A DNA stretch of 40,317 nt from Candidatus Goldiibacteriota bacterium (lineage in GTDB: Bacteria > Oederibacteriota > PGYV01 > DSYL01): the NCBI GenBank assembly GCA_018000835.1, contig JAGNJD010000018.1, positions 1-40,317 of the forward strand, read 5' to 3'. Positions 18,791 through 27,724 of this stretch are shown here, one piece after another (within the stretch, counting starts at the first letter, position 1; every line of letters starts with the position of its first letter). The notes under the pieces were generated by a model. The model saw nothing but the letters and a program-made list of their open reading frames with translations. It had not been told where the DNA came from and did not search any database. The position numbers and the translations under genes were made by a program.

Positions 18791-20320
18791 TTGGCAAAAA
18801 AAGAAAAGAAAGTAAAAAGCGTTAAGAAAAGAGCAATTTTTCCTCTGGGGGCAAAGTTTAGTTTTTTTGTTGCACTTTTGCTTATTGCAATAATGATAGC
18901 AATAACCGCTTTTATTTATAACTGGATAGGGAAGGCACTTGAAAAAGAAGTAAAAGAAAGAGGCATTGCAATAGCAAAAAACATAGCAAATAATGCCGCA
19001 GATCCGCTTATTAAAAATGATGATCTTCCTCTTGCAATATTAACAAAAGAAGCAGTTCAATCACCGGCAAATGTTGAAGCAACTTATGATGAAAATATAA
19101 TCAGCAACGTTTTAAACGTAATAAAATCAACTTTTGTCGTCAAACAACAAGACAGGGAAATAAAAAACGAAGGCATACATGAGGCAATTATAGTAAGGAA
19201 AAATGGTTTAATTGCATCTGCAAACGACGTTAAAAGAATAGGCGAAAAATACGTTCCACCGGCGGGCATCAGACAATTACGGGAAGATGAAGACGTCCTG
19301 ATACAGGATTACGTAAAAAACGGGAAACAATATTTTGACATAGCAGTTCCCATAACAACCATAATCAACAATAATAAATATACCGTTGGAGACGTTCATC
19401 TTACCATTTCCCGTTCAATTATTTCAAAGGTTGTTTTGGATGCTGCAGTAAGAATCGGATTAATAATTTTAGTATCTTTAATTCTGGGTATTTTGGCATC
19501 GGTAATACTTGTAAATTTCCTGGTCAGGCCAATAGGTTTTCTGGTAAAAGGCGTTAAAGCAATAGGAGAAGGTAATTATGACGTTGAAATAAAATTAAAA
19601 ACAAACGATGAACTTGGCTTGCTTACTGAAATATTCAACGATACGGCAAAAAGTTTAAAGGAAAAAGAATTAATAAAAGGTGCTTTTTCAAAATACATAT
19701 CAAGTGAAGTAATGGATGAAATAATAAACGATCCTTCAAAATTGTCACTACACGGTAAAAGATTAAAAGCCACGATGCTTTTTACAGATATCCGCGGTTT
19801 TACTTCCATGTCTGAAAAACTGGAACCAGAACAGGTCGTTTCAATTATAAATGACTATTTAACGGTACAAACCGATAAGATAATCAAATATAATGGTTTT
19901 CTTGACAAGTTTGTTGGTGATTGTGTCATGGCAGTTTATGGAATACCAGTCCCAAAAGACGACGATGCATACAGGGCTGTTAAAACTGCAATTGACATCA
20001 GAGAAAGTATAAAAAAATTAAATTCAATAAGGGAAAGAATGAAACAGTTAACCGTAGGCATTGGAATTGGAATTAATACGGGTGATGTGGTTTGTGGCAA
20101 CATAGGTTCTTCCCAAAGGATGGATTATACTGTAATCGGCGATAACGTAAATCTTGCATCCCGCCTCGAATCAAATGCACCTGCCGGTGCAATATATGTA
20201 AGTGAATCAACTTATATTGAAACTAAAGATAAATTTTTATATAAAGAACTTGAGCCAATTTCTGTTAAGGGTAAAAAGGAACCAATTAAGATTTTTGAAC
20301 CCATTGAGGAAAAAAAATAA
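18791..20320 (+). CDS. Membrane-bound class III adenylate cyclase with HAMP domain
   Basis: About 509 residues. A basic N-terminus is followed by a transmembrane helix (about 15-40), a periplasmic sensor region (about 45-205), a second helix (about 210-240), a HAMP domain (about 240-290) and a class III nucleotide cyclase domain (about 320-490). Metal aspartates lie in LFTDIRGFT and FVGDCVMAVYG. The lysine in LDKFVGD and the aspartate in MDYTVIGDNVNLASR are those that select ATP, so cAMP is the predicted product. I prefer TTG at 18791 because AGGTGA (18780-18785) sits five bases upstream; a GTG at 18782 would overlap that site. It probably converts an envelope signal into cAMP. Confidence 0.9.
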   Translation: MAKKEKKVKSVKKRAIFPLGAKFSFFVALLLIAIMIAITAFIYNWIGKALEKEVKERGIAIAKNIANNAADPLIKNDDLPLAILTKEAVQSPANVEATYDENIISNVLNVIKSTFVVKQQDREIKNEGIHEAIIVRKNGLIASANDVKRIGEKYVPPAGIRQLREDEDVLIQDYVKNGKQYFDIAVPITTIINNNKYTVGDVHLTISRSIISKVVLDAAVRIGLIILVSLILGILASVILVNFLVRPIGFLVKGVKAIGEGNYDVEIKLKTNDELGLLTEIFNDTAKSLKEKELIKGAFSKYISSEVMDEIINDPSKLSLHGKRLKATMLFTDIRGFTSMSEKLEPEQVVSIINDYLTVQTDKIIKYNGFLDKFVGDCVMAVYGIPVPKDDDAYRAVKTAIDIRESIKKLNSIRERMKQLTVGIGIGINTGDVVCGNIGSSQRMDYTVIGDNVNLASRLESNAPAGAIYVSESTYIETKDKFLYKELEPISVKGKKEPIKIFEPIEEKK

Positions 20321-20368
20321 AAATCAAAATCAATGTTTGTGATTATAATCACCTTTTTATTCAAAAAT

Positions 20369-20397
20369 TTGACAAAATAATTAAAATTTGTTATAAT
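20369..20397 (+). promoter_or_regulatory. Consensus sigma70 promoter of the giant secreted protein
   Basis: Perfect TTGACA (20369-20374), 17-base spacer, perfect TATAAT (20392-20397). It is the best promoter match in the window and lies about 60 bases before the leader ORF and 100 before the main start. It predicts strong expression of the 1,626-residue protein and the PorV-like gene behind it. Confidence 0.85.
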
Positions 20398-20459
20398 TAT
20401 AAAATAAACTTAAAAATATAAATATTTAAAATTTAATTAATTTTAAATAGGAGAAAGTA

Positions 20460-20498
20460 ATGAATAAATCTCATGAAATTTCCAGGAAAAAGCATTGA
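20460..20498 (+). CDS. Possible 12-codon leader ORF overlapping the giant gene's start
   Basis: ATG at 20460 follows a good ribosome site (AGGAG with about six bases spacing) and encodes MNKSHEISRKKH before TGA at 20496-20498. The main gene starts at TTG 20495, so stop and start overlap as TTGA. This arrangement would allow translational coupling. It may also be a relic of an older start. No regulatory residues such as a biased amino-acid run are seen. Confidence 0.4.
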   Translation: MNKSHEISRKKH

Positions 20499-23400
20499 GA
20501 AATACAAATAAAATTTTAAAAACATGTCAGGTATTTAATAAGTTTTTTATTGTTTTATTTCTTATTTTCTTACCTTTTATGATTTATTCTGCTTCTACGC
20601 CGGTTCCAACCTTTACTCAAGTTACTGTTTACGATAGTTTTGCAACAAACGGTCCGATTTATGCAATTACACGTGCTGCAAACGTATTATATTTAGGCGG
20701 CAATTTTACTAACATAGGTAAAAGGGTAGGAATGTTTTATTATTGTGACCTAAACGGTAATCAGATAAATTCCCCAAGAATGCCACAGGTTGACGGCACG
20801 GTATATGCAATTGCACCGGATGGAAGTGGTGGATTTTACATTGGTGGTTCGTTCTTATACGTTGGTGGATTGCCGAGAGCACGGCTTGCGCATATTTTAA
20901 ATACAGGAGAAGTTGATCCTGTATGGACCCCATCTGCCAACAATACCGTAAGGGTAATTACAATAGGTGGAAATAGTAAAATATATATTGGCGGTTCATT
21001 TACTCAGGTTACTGGATCTGATGGCACTATAGTAACTCGTTATTATTTGGCTGATCTTGACCCTGTAACAGGGAACGTTTTAGGCATGAACGTTAGTTTT
21101 AATGGTACTGTTTATGACATTAATTATTATTCAAACATCAGATTGCTCGTTGCCGGAAGCTTTACGACTGTAAATGACATATCACGACCATATTTTGCCG
21201 TAATTCAACAGGATACTGATGATGGAACATTGCTTGGAGTAAATTTGGGAATTAACGGAGCGGTATATTCAATTGCGAGACCATTTAATAATGCACAAAC
21301 ATTTATTGGAGGTTCTTTCACCAGGGTTAGCGATACGATAGTAAGAAATGGGATAGCAATGTATACATCTTTTATGTATTCAACGCCAACTGCACAGGAT
21401 TTTAACGTTAATGGAAGCGTTAATTCATTATTTTTTGATAATACCAGTGCAACGCTTTATGCAACCGGCAGTTTTACGACGGTAAATGGCGGATTATCGA
21501 CAAGAAAATATGCTGCTGCTTTTGATACAAGCACTGCAAAGGCAACTTCTTTTAATCCGGATTTGGATAATATAGGATACTGTATAACTTCAAATGGAAC
21601 TTATATTTATATTGGTGGATTTTTTAATAGAGTAAACGATTCAAGTTTTCCTGTTCAAAGATTATATGCGGCTGCATTCAATAAGGCGACAGGAGCAGTT
21701 ATTACGACATGGCAGCCGGATCTTAACAGTTATGTTTATTCCATTGCTCCTGAAACGTCTACGTCTACTAACATTGCAATAGGCGGCAGTTTCAGGGCTG
21801 CAAAAACGCTTTTCCGAAATAATCTTGCTTCTGTAAACATATTATCAGACGTAATTTATGCATGGAATCCGAACGTAAATGGACCTGTTTATGCTCTCGC
21901 TTTAACAAAAACGGCTGTTTATGCAGGTGGTAGTTTTACAAAAGTAAATGGTAATGCTTATTTGAGAAACTATCTTGCTGCTTTTGATATGTCTTTTGGA
22001 AATGCAAACGCATGGGACCCAAACGTAAATGGTGATGTTTATACTCTATTACCTATTGGCAATTATATGTATATTGGCGGTGCTTTTACGTCTATCGGTT
22101 TTGCTGCAACAGCAAGAAATTATGGTGCAGCAGTTGATGTGGGAGATAGCAGTGTAATATATTCATGGGACCCAAATACAAATGGGCCAATAAAGGATTT
22201 AACTGAATTAAATGGCATTATATATGCAGGCGGATATTTTACGAAAACAAGCGGTGGAACATATATTAGAAATTATGCAGCGGCATTTAGCCTGGCAGGT
22301 GGGATAACACAGACATGGAATCCAAATTGCAATAATTACGTATATAATGTTGAAGCAGGACCGGATTATAACATATATTTAGGCGGTAATTTTACGTCTG
22401 TTTCTGGTGGAAACAGGAATAGAATAGCAGCAGTTGATACGGATGGTAAATTATTAATGTTTAACCCAAATGCAGATAATCCTGTTTATGGTTTATACAT
22501 AAATGGTAATACATTGATTATGGCGGGGGCATTTCTTACAATGAATGGACTTTCCAGGCCTTATGTTGCAGCTTGGGACATAAATAATTCATTGCTTTCT
22601 GCATGGTGTCCAAATGCAAATTCAACACTTTATTGTGCGACAAGTTATCAAAATAGAGTTGCTTTGGGTGGTTTTATAACGCAACTTTCTTATTTACCTC
22701 ATGGATATGGTGCTGTCATTGAATGTCCGATTGAATTATATACTCCGACGTTTACACGCACAAGAACTTTTACGAGAACCTTTACACGAACCATAACGCC
22801 TACCAGAACGGGAACTCCAACAAATACTCCGACGAGCACAAGAACGCAAACTACTTCTTCAACGCCAACGAGAACCATTACGCCTACGTATACATCAACA
22901 GGAACAAGAACTTCAACAACAACTCCGACGTTTACGGCAGTTCCTGTTTATTCTTATCCGTTTTTTGATAATTTTGCAAATAATTTAAACTGGGATTATG
23001 GGACTGAATGGGAGAGAAAACCGGCAATTACTCCATATCAAACGCCTGGCGAGGGAAATCCTGACCCGATAACTGATGTTTCTTCAACCGGGGATAATTA
23101 TATTGCAGGAACCGTGATTGGTGGTAATATAACGACGGCTTTGCATGATTTTTATTATTTAACGTCTCCATTTATTAATGCATCAACTGCACCACAATTG
23201 CAATTACGTTTTTATAGATATTTAAATTGTGATTACCCGAACTGGATGTCGGCAACGGTTGAAGTATTTAATGGATCATCATGGGTGCAGATTTATTCAA
23301 ACGATACCTATCAAACCGATTCTGAATGGAAAGAATTTGTTTATGACGTTACTGCTTACAAATCAGACAAATTCAGAATTAGGTTTGGCCATGCGGTAAA

Positions 23401-25375
23401 TAGTAGTGGTGCTTATGTAATGTCTGGCTGGAACCTGGATGACATTTACATTGGAATTCCTTTTACTCCTACGGCAACAAATACGTTTACAATTACTCCA
23501 TCTAATACTTATACTTGCACAAGAACGATTACAAATACTTTTACGGGAACCCGGACATTTACGTCAACATATACTCCTACTTTTACTTTAACTTTTACTC
23601 CTACGCAAACATCAACGTTTACGTCAACAAATACTCCCACGTTTACGCCAACAAATACACCCACCAGCACGCTCACAAGAACTTTAACGTTAACAAATAC
23701 TCCGACAAATACCACAACAAATACCCCAACTAATACGTTGACTTTAACCCCGACAGATACCCCGACTTTTACTCATACAATAACTTTAACTTTTACTGCT
23801 ACATCAACCATAACTTTAACTTTTACGATATCTCCGACTTTTACAGATGTAATATATTCTGCGACAATAACCCCGACTCATTCTGTTTCTCCAACGATAA
23901 CTGAAACAGGGACATGGACGAGAACGTTGACAGGCACTCCTACAGATACCGTTACGATTACTCCGACTGTTACTCTAACTAACTCACCAACAAATACACT
24001 GACAAATTCACCAACCAATACTTTTACGGATACTCCAACGAATTCACTTACAAATACTTCAACATTTACGTCAACAAATACTCCTACGCATACTTTTACT
24101 CTTACTTCTACCATTACCCCTACGTTTACCTCAACGTTTACGAACACAGGAACGTATACTGAAACAATAACATTAACGTCAACAAATACGTTTACTTTCA
24201 CGCAGACAGTAACACAAACGAGTACTTTGACTCCGACAGCAACTTATACAAAAACAGAAAGACCTACAAGCACTTTTACTTATACGCCTTCAATAACTGA
24301 AACAATAACCGAAACAATTACAAAGACAGTTACCTATACTGATACTGTAACTAACACATATACTATTTCGCCAACTGAAACTTACACTTTTACTTTAACT
24401 TTAACAGAAACGCCTTCGTTTACGCAGACAAACACGTTTACTTATACCATTACAGAAACACATTCTGATACGTTTACTCCAAGTCAGACATTGACTCCAA
24501 CGCCTACAGAGACGATATGTCCGGCAGGGATATTTGGCAATGATTCATACAATACAACGCAGATATGCGGCGGTTCCTCGCTTTATGCGAGCAGATTTGA
24601 ATTATTACAAAATGCAACCATCCAGAAAATATACGTTTATGTTGATTCGGGAAACGGCTTGATAATGGCAGGCATCTATACTGATTTATCCGGACAACCT
24701 GATACATTATATTATCCCTGCGTCCCACAGGAATGCACGCCAGGCTGGAATGAGTTTAATATTTCGTTTTTACATTTATATGCAGGATATTATTGGATTG
24801 CAATACAGGCACAATCCGGAATCAGAATAGGGTATACTTCAGGAGTTCCTTCAGGCGCTGGCGTTTCAACAAGCAACATATTTGGGACTTTTCCGGACCC
24901 ATTTGGAGAAGCAACACCATTAACAAGATTATGGTCAGTATATGCAAAATTTTGTCCTGACGTTGGCTACCTTGTAACTGCAACCATAACGCCTACAAAT
25001 ACTCCAACGTTTACCATTACCCTGACTCCTACAAATACGTTGTTGCTGACTATAACTCCAACCGTAACGTTCACTCCGGAAGGACCGCCCGTCCCCAAGG
25101 AAGGGCAGGCATACGCATATCCGTTACCAGCGGACTCAAAAATAACCTTTGTATACTCGCTTACGGAAGATGCAAGCGTTACGATTTATGTGTTTGATTT
25201 TGCAGGAAATTTAGTTAAAGAGATTAAACACGATGGAATTAATTCAAACATTAATAAATGCGAAACAGAAACGAGTAAATTATCGTCCGGTATTTATTAT
25301 TATTTAATAAAAGCAAAAACCGTGTCAGGAAAAGAAATAAAATTCAAATTAAATAAATTTATCATAAAGAGATAA
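20495..25375 (+). CDS. Giant secreted propeller/stalk protein with T9SS-like sorting domain
   Basis: A 1,626-residue exported protein. A signal peptide (about 1-40) is followed by 14 tandem units of about 50 residues bearing YIGGSFTxV-type motifs (DUF5122/delta-60 beta-propeller repeats, about 55-740). Then come a first Thr-rich stalk (about 749-815), a jelly-roll-like module (about 820-985), a long Thr-x-Thr stalk (about 990-1340), a second beta module with cysteines (about 1341-1494), a short stalk, and a C-terminal domain (about 1532-1626). The last has YPLP, VTIYVFDFAGNLVKEI and LSSGIYYYLIKA, and ends KFIIKR, as in type IX secretion type A sorting domains. TTG at 20495 has AGGA seven bases upstream. 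It is likely surface-displayed; ligand unknown. Confidence 0.85.
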   Translation: MRNTNKILKTCQVFNKFFIVLFLIFLPFMIYSASTPVPTFTQVTVYDSFATNGPIYAITRAANVLYLGGNFTNIGKRVGMFYYCDLNGNQINSPRMPQVDGTVYAIAPDGSGGFYIGGSFLYVGGLPRARLAHILNTGEVDPVWTPSANNTVRVITIGGNSKIYIGGSFTQVTGSDGTIVTRYYLADLDPVTGNVLGMNVSFNGTVYDINYYSNIRLLVAGSFTTVNDISRPYFAVIQQDTDDGTLLGVNLGINGAVYSIARPFNNAQTFIGGSFTRVSDTIVRNGIAMYTSFMYSTPTAQDFNVNGSVNSLFFDNTSATLYATGSFTTVNGGLSTRKYAAAFDTSTAKATSFNPDLDNIGYCITSNGTYIYIGGFFNRVNDSSFPVQRLYAAAFNKATGAVITTWQPDLNSYVYSIAPETSTSTNIAIGGSFRAAKTLFRNNLASVNILSDVIYAWNPNVNGPVYALALTKTAVYAGGSFTKVNGNAYLRNYLAAFDMSFGNANAWDPNVNGDVYTLLPIGNYMYIGGAFTSIGFAATARNYGAAVDVGDSSVIYSWDPNTNGPIKDLTELNGIIYAGGYFTKTSGGTYIRNYAAAFSLAGGITQTWNPNCNNYVYNVEAGPDYNIYLGGNFTSVSGGNRNRIAAVDTDGKLLMFNPNADNPVYGLYINGNTLIMAGAFLTMNGLSRPYVAAWDINNSLLSAWCPNANSTLYCATSYQNRVALGGFITQLSYLPHGYGAVIECPIELYTPTFTRTRTFTRTFTRTITPTRTGTPTNTPTSTRTQTTSSTPTRTITPTYTSTGTRTSTTTPTFTAVPVYSYPFFDNFANNLNWDYGTEWERKPAITPYQTPGEGNPDPITDVSSTGDNYIAGTVIGGNITTALHDFYYLTSPFINASTAPQLQLRFYRYLNCDYPNWMSATVEVFNGSSWVQIYSNDTYQTDSEWKEFVYDVTAYKSDKFRIRFGHAVNSSGAYVMSGWNLDDIYIGIPFTPTATNTFTITPSNTYTCTRTITNTFTGTRTFTSTYTPTFTLTFTPTQTSTFTSTNTPTFTPTNTPTSTLTRTLTLTNTPTNTTTNTPTNTLTLTPTDTPTFTHTITLTFTATSTITLTFTISPTFTDVIYSATITPTHSVSPTITETGTWTRTLTGTPTDTVTITPTVTLTNSPTNTLTNSPTNTFTDTPTNSLTNTSTFTSTNTPTHTFTLTSTITPTFTSTFTNTGTYTETITLTSTNTFTFTQTVTQTSTLTPTATYTKTERPTSTFTYTPSITETITETITKTVTYTDTVTNTYTISPTETYTFTLTLTETPSFTQTNTFTYTITETHSDTFTPSQTLTPTPTETICPAGIFGNDSYNTTQICGGSSLYASRFELLQNATIQKIYVYVDSGNGLIMAGIYTDLSGQPDTLYYPCVPQECTPGWNEFNISFLHLYAGYYWIAIQAQSGIRIGYTSGVPSGAGVSTSNIFGTFPDPFGEATPLTRLWSVYAKFCPDVGYLVTATITPTNTPTFTITLTPTNTLLLTITPTVTFTPEGPPVPKEGQAYAYPLPADSKITFVYSLTEDASVTIYVFDFAGNLVKEIKHDGINSNINKCETETSKLSSGIYYYLIKAKTVSGKEIKFKLNKFIIKR
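22738..22950 (+). repeat. Thr-rich stalk segment 1 (coding low-complexity repeat)
   Basis: DNA encoding alternating Thr-x-Thr and T-P-T units (TFTRTFTRT, TPTNTPTST). The plus strand is poor in G and made of ACN codons in varied spellings, so the repeat is stronger at protein than at base level. It links the propeller region to the first jelly-roll-like module. Confidence 0.85.
23461..24516 (+). repeat. Long Thr-x-Thr stalk segment 2 (coding low-complexity repeat)
   Basis: About 1 kb encoding roughly 350 residues in which almost every second residue is Thr, with recurring TNTPT, TFTxT and TLTxT units. The strand asymmetry makes antisense frames open and Val-rich; these are not genes. Such tracts form extended, often O-glycosylated spacers in secreted proteins. 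Length is likely to vary between strains. Confidence 0.9.
24979..25080 (+). repeat. Short Thr-rich stalk segment 3
   Basis: About 34 residues (TITPTNTPTFTITLTPTNT style) between the cysteine-containing beta module and the sorting-domain-like C-terminus, built like the two longer stalks. Confidence 0.8.
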
Positions 25376-25377
25376 AA

Positions 25378-27159
25378 ATGAAAAAACTTTTTAAAGGAAT
25401 TATTTACGTAATAATTTTGTTTAATTTATTGACACATGCTTTTTCCATGGATTCCCATAAATTTGCGTTTATGAACGTTAATATGGGAGCACGGGCAAAC
25501 GGACTCAGTGGTGCATTTACTGCATTGGCGGATGATTCTATGTCAGTATATTATAATCCGGCAGGACTTGCAAATCTGAAAATGATAGAATTTAATGCAA
25601 ATTATGACATGTGGTTTATGGATTCTTCTTTATCTTATGGGTGTTTTAATATACCGATTGGTTATGGAAACATTGGGGGGTTATTTTTATATACGGGTTA
25701 TGGAGAATTTGAAGAAAGGGATGAAACAGGAAGGTCATTGGATACAAAAATTGAGCCATATAGTTTATCCGGCGGATTATTTTACGGATTTCCTATAGGT
25801 AACTTTTTTTCCGCTGGATTGGGCATTAAATTTTCGAATTTTATGATAAGCGATTATAGTCTATCTTCCATGTTTTTTGACTTAGGCGTTAAAGCCAATT
25901 TTAATAATTTTATATTCCTTGGCTTAACATTACAGAACATGGATTTTGAATTTTCAGACAATTTTAATCTTAATGGCGGTATTGGTATAAACGTTTTCAA
26001 CATTAACAATAATAAGATGGCAATTGATTTTGACATTAAATATTCTGGAATATACGGACCATCATATTCCATTGGAACAGAAATTCAGTTATTTAAACTT
26101 GCTGCAATAAGAGCAGGGTATGACATTAACAATGAAAATAGAATACTTGGTGGCATACCCGGTTTGTCACTGGGGGCCGGGATTACGATAGAAAAATTAT
26201 CAATTGATTATGCTTTATCTTCGCGTGGAGACCTTGGCATGACGCATCTTATCGGTGTAAAGTTTATTTATGAAGGAGCAGAAGCAAGAGAGAAAAATAC
26301 GTATCAAAAGTTAACCGAATTTCTTGCCTATCAGAATTACAAGGATGGAGAAGAAGCATTTAATGCGGGAAATTATCAACGTGCTCTTGTTTACTGGGAA
26401 GAAGTAAAAGCGATGATGCCAAATTATGCAGGAATAGATGAGGCGATATTAAAAGCACAGAACGTCATTAAAAAAGGAGGAAGCCTGGCAAACATAGATA
26501 AAATTTTTAATCAGGGAATGTCATATTATGAAAAGTTTGATTTTTCTAATGCCGTAAAAAAATGGACGGAAGTTAAGGAAGTAATGCCAAATTATAAGGA
26601 CATAGATATCTGGCTCAACGACGCAAAAGATTTACAAAAAGGCGGCAAAATGTCAAAAGATGCTGAAAAATATTTCAGGCAGGGATTAAAACATTATAAT
26701 AATTGTGATTATATAAAAGCCATTGCAGCATGGGAAAATGGTTTATCAAAAGACCCTAAAAATAAAAAAATAAATCAGTATATTGAAAGGGCAAAAGCAA
26801 AACAAATAGAAATATCAAACGGTATATTAAAGGCAAAAGCTGACATTGCAAACGATGCCACGGTTATTGAAGGAGTAAAAAGATTGCGTGAAATATCAAA
26901 CGTTTGCCCTGCCTATAATGATGCAATTGAGATTCTAGCTACGTTAAAAAACCTGATAAATATAAAAACAAAAGAATACTATCTTAAAGGAATTGAAAAA
27001 TATACCGAAGGTAACATGGAAGCAGCCATAATTTATTGGAACAACATTGAAAAACTTGACCCCAAAAGTGAATATATTATTAAAGTAAGACGTTACATAA
27101 CGGATGCAAGAAATAAACAAAAAGCAGTTCTTGGAATTGAAAAGGAGAAAAAGAAATAA
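25378..27159 (+). CDS. PorV/PorQ-like outer-membrane protein fused to TPR repeats
   Basis: A 593-residue exported protein: signal peptide (about 1-23), a PorV/UPF0164-type barrel (about 25-300) opening with FMNVNMGARANGLSGAFTAL and DDSMSVYYNPAGLA, the diagnostic family block, then several TPR units (about 310-585; EEAFNAGNYQRALVYWEEVK repeated with variation). In Bacteroidota PorV is the shuttle that carries sorting-domain cargo from the type IX translocon to the attachment complex. Here the gene starts two bases after a cargo-like gene with a sorting domain, so a dedicated cargo-carrier pair is a reasonable inference. The TPR tail is not part of classical PorV. Confidence 0.8.
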   Translation: MKKLFKGIIYVIILFNLLTHAFSMDSHKFAFMNVNMGARANGLSGAFTALADDSMSVYYNPAGLANLKMIEFNANYDMWFMDSSLSYGCFNIPIGYGNIGGLFLYTGYGEFEERDETGRSLDTKIEPYSLSGGLFYGFPIGNFFSAGLGIKFSNFMISDYSLSSMFFDLGVKANFNNFIFLGLTLQNMDFEFSDNFNLNGGIGINVFNINNNKMAIDFDIKYSGIYGPSYSIGTEIQLFKLAAIRAGYDINNENRILGGIPGLSLGAGITIEKLSIDYALSSRGDLGMTHLIGVKFIYEGAEAREKNTYQKLTEFLAYQNYKDGEEAFNAGNYQRALVYWEEVKAMMPNYAGIDEAILKAQNVIKKGGSLANIDKIFNQGMSYYEKFDFSNAVKKWTEVKEVMPNYKDIDIWLNDAKDLQKGGKMSKDAEKYFRQGLKHYNNCDYIKAIAAWENGLSKDPKNKKINQYIERAKAKQIEISNGILKAKADIANDATVIEGVKRLREISNVCPAYNDAIEILATLKNLINIKTKEYYLKGIEKYTEGNMEAAIIYWNNIEKLDPKSEYIIKVRRYITDARNKQKAVLGIEKEKKK

Positions 27160-27244
27160 AATTTTAATTTTTAATTATTTTCGCTAATGGCAGAAAAAAA
27201 CGAGGTCACCAACCAATTAGTAATCCACAAGAAGTAAATCAAAA

Positions 27245-27655
27245 TTATTCATTAATTTTTTTTTGTTGTATTTTTTTCCTTATATCAATTCGTTGAAACG
27301 TTTCGTCAACTTTTTTCAATAATTTTGATGGTGAAAAAGGTTTGGTAATATAATCGAATCCGCCAATCTCTAACCCGTGTTCAATGTCGGCCATACCCGT
27401 TTTGGCACTTAAAAAAATAACCGGCGTGGTTAATAATTTCCCCTGCTCACGAATTTTTTTTACTACCTCGAAACCATCCATTTCAGGCATCATAATGTCC
27501 ATAATTACAAGATCAGGATTGCTCTTTTCTATCATTTTCATTGCTTCTTTACCGTTTTTAGCAGTCACAACGTCATAGTTTATTTCAAGAGTATCTTTTA
27601 CGGCAATTAATATGGCTGGCTCATCATCAACTGCCAAAATAAGTTTTTTATCCAT
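27245..27655 (-). CDS. Receiver-only response regulator (CheY-like)
   Basis: About 136 residues containing just a receiver domain. The acidic pocket D10-D11, phosphoacceptor D53 (LVIMDIMMPEMDG), S83 and K105 (YITKPF) are all present, so phosphorylation is expected. The ATG at 27655 has GAGGTGG five bases upstream; a GTG nine bases earlier lies inside that site and is rejected. No output domain or kinase is adjacent. It lies 69 bases downstream of the YvyF-like gene on the same strand. It could be a motility or signalling relay; output through the nearby c-di-GMP proteins is speculation. Confidence 0.88.
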   Translation of the reverse strand: MDKKLILAVDDEPAILIAVKDTLEINYDVVTAKNGKEAMKMIEKSNPDLVIMDIMMPEMDGFEVVKKIREQGKLLTTPVIFLSAKTGMADIEHGLEIGGFDYITKPFSPSKLLKKVDETFQRIDIRKKIQQKKINE

Positions 27656-27724
27656 AAAAACCACCTCATATATAAATTAAGTAATTTTTATAATAATACA
27701 ATGAAAAACAAAAAAAATCCACAT

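Noticed and set aside
23509..24201. Long Val-rich and Tyr/Asn-rich frames on both strands over the Thr stalk
   Set aside because: They arise because ACN-rich coding DNA has few stops when read in other frames or antisense. They have no ribosome sites and only repeat the codon bias.
23461..24516. Possible CRISPR or satellite array
   Set aside because: There are no constant direct repeats with spacers; the periodicity is at the level of Thr codons in an open frame with a signal peptide and flanking domains.
27160..27244. Convergent terminator between the PorV-like gene and the receiver gene
   Set aside because: Only short, imperfect pairings are seen (around GGTCACCAACC), with no T run at the right place for either strand.
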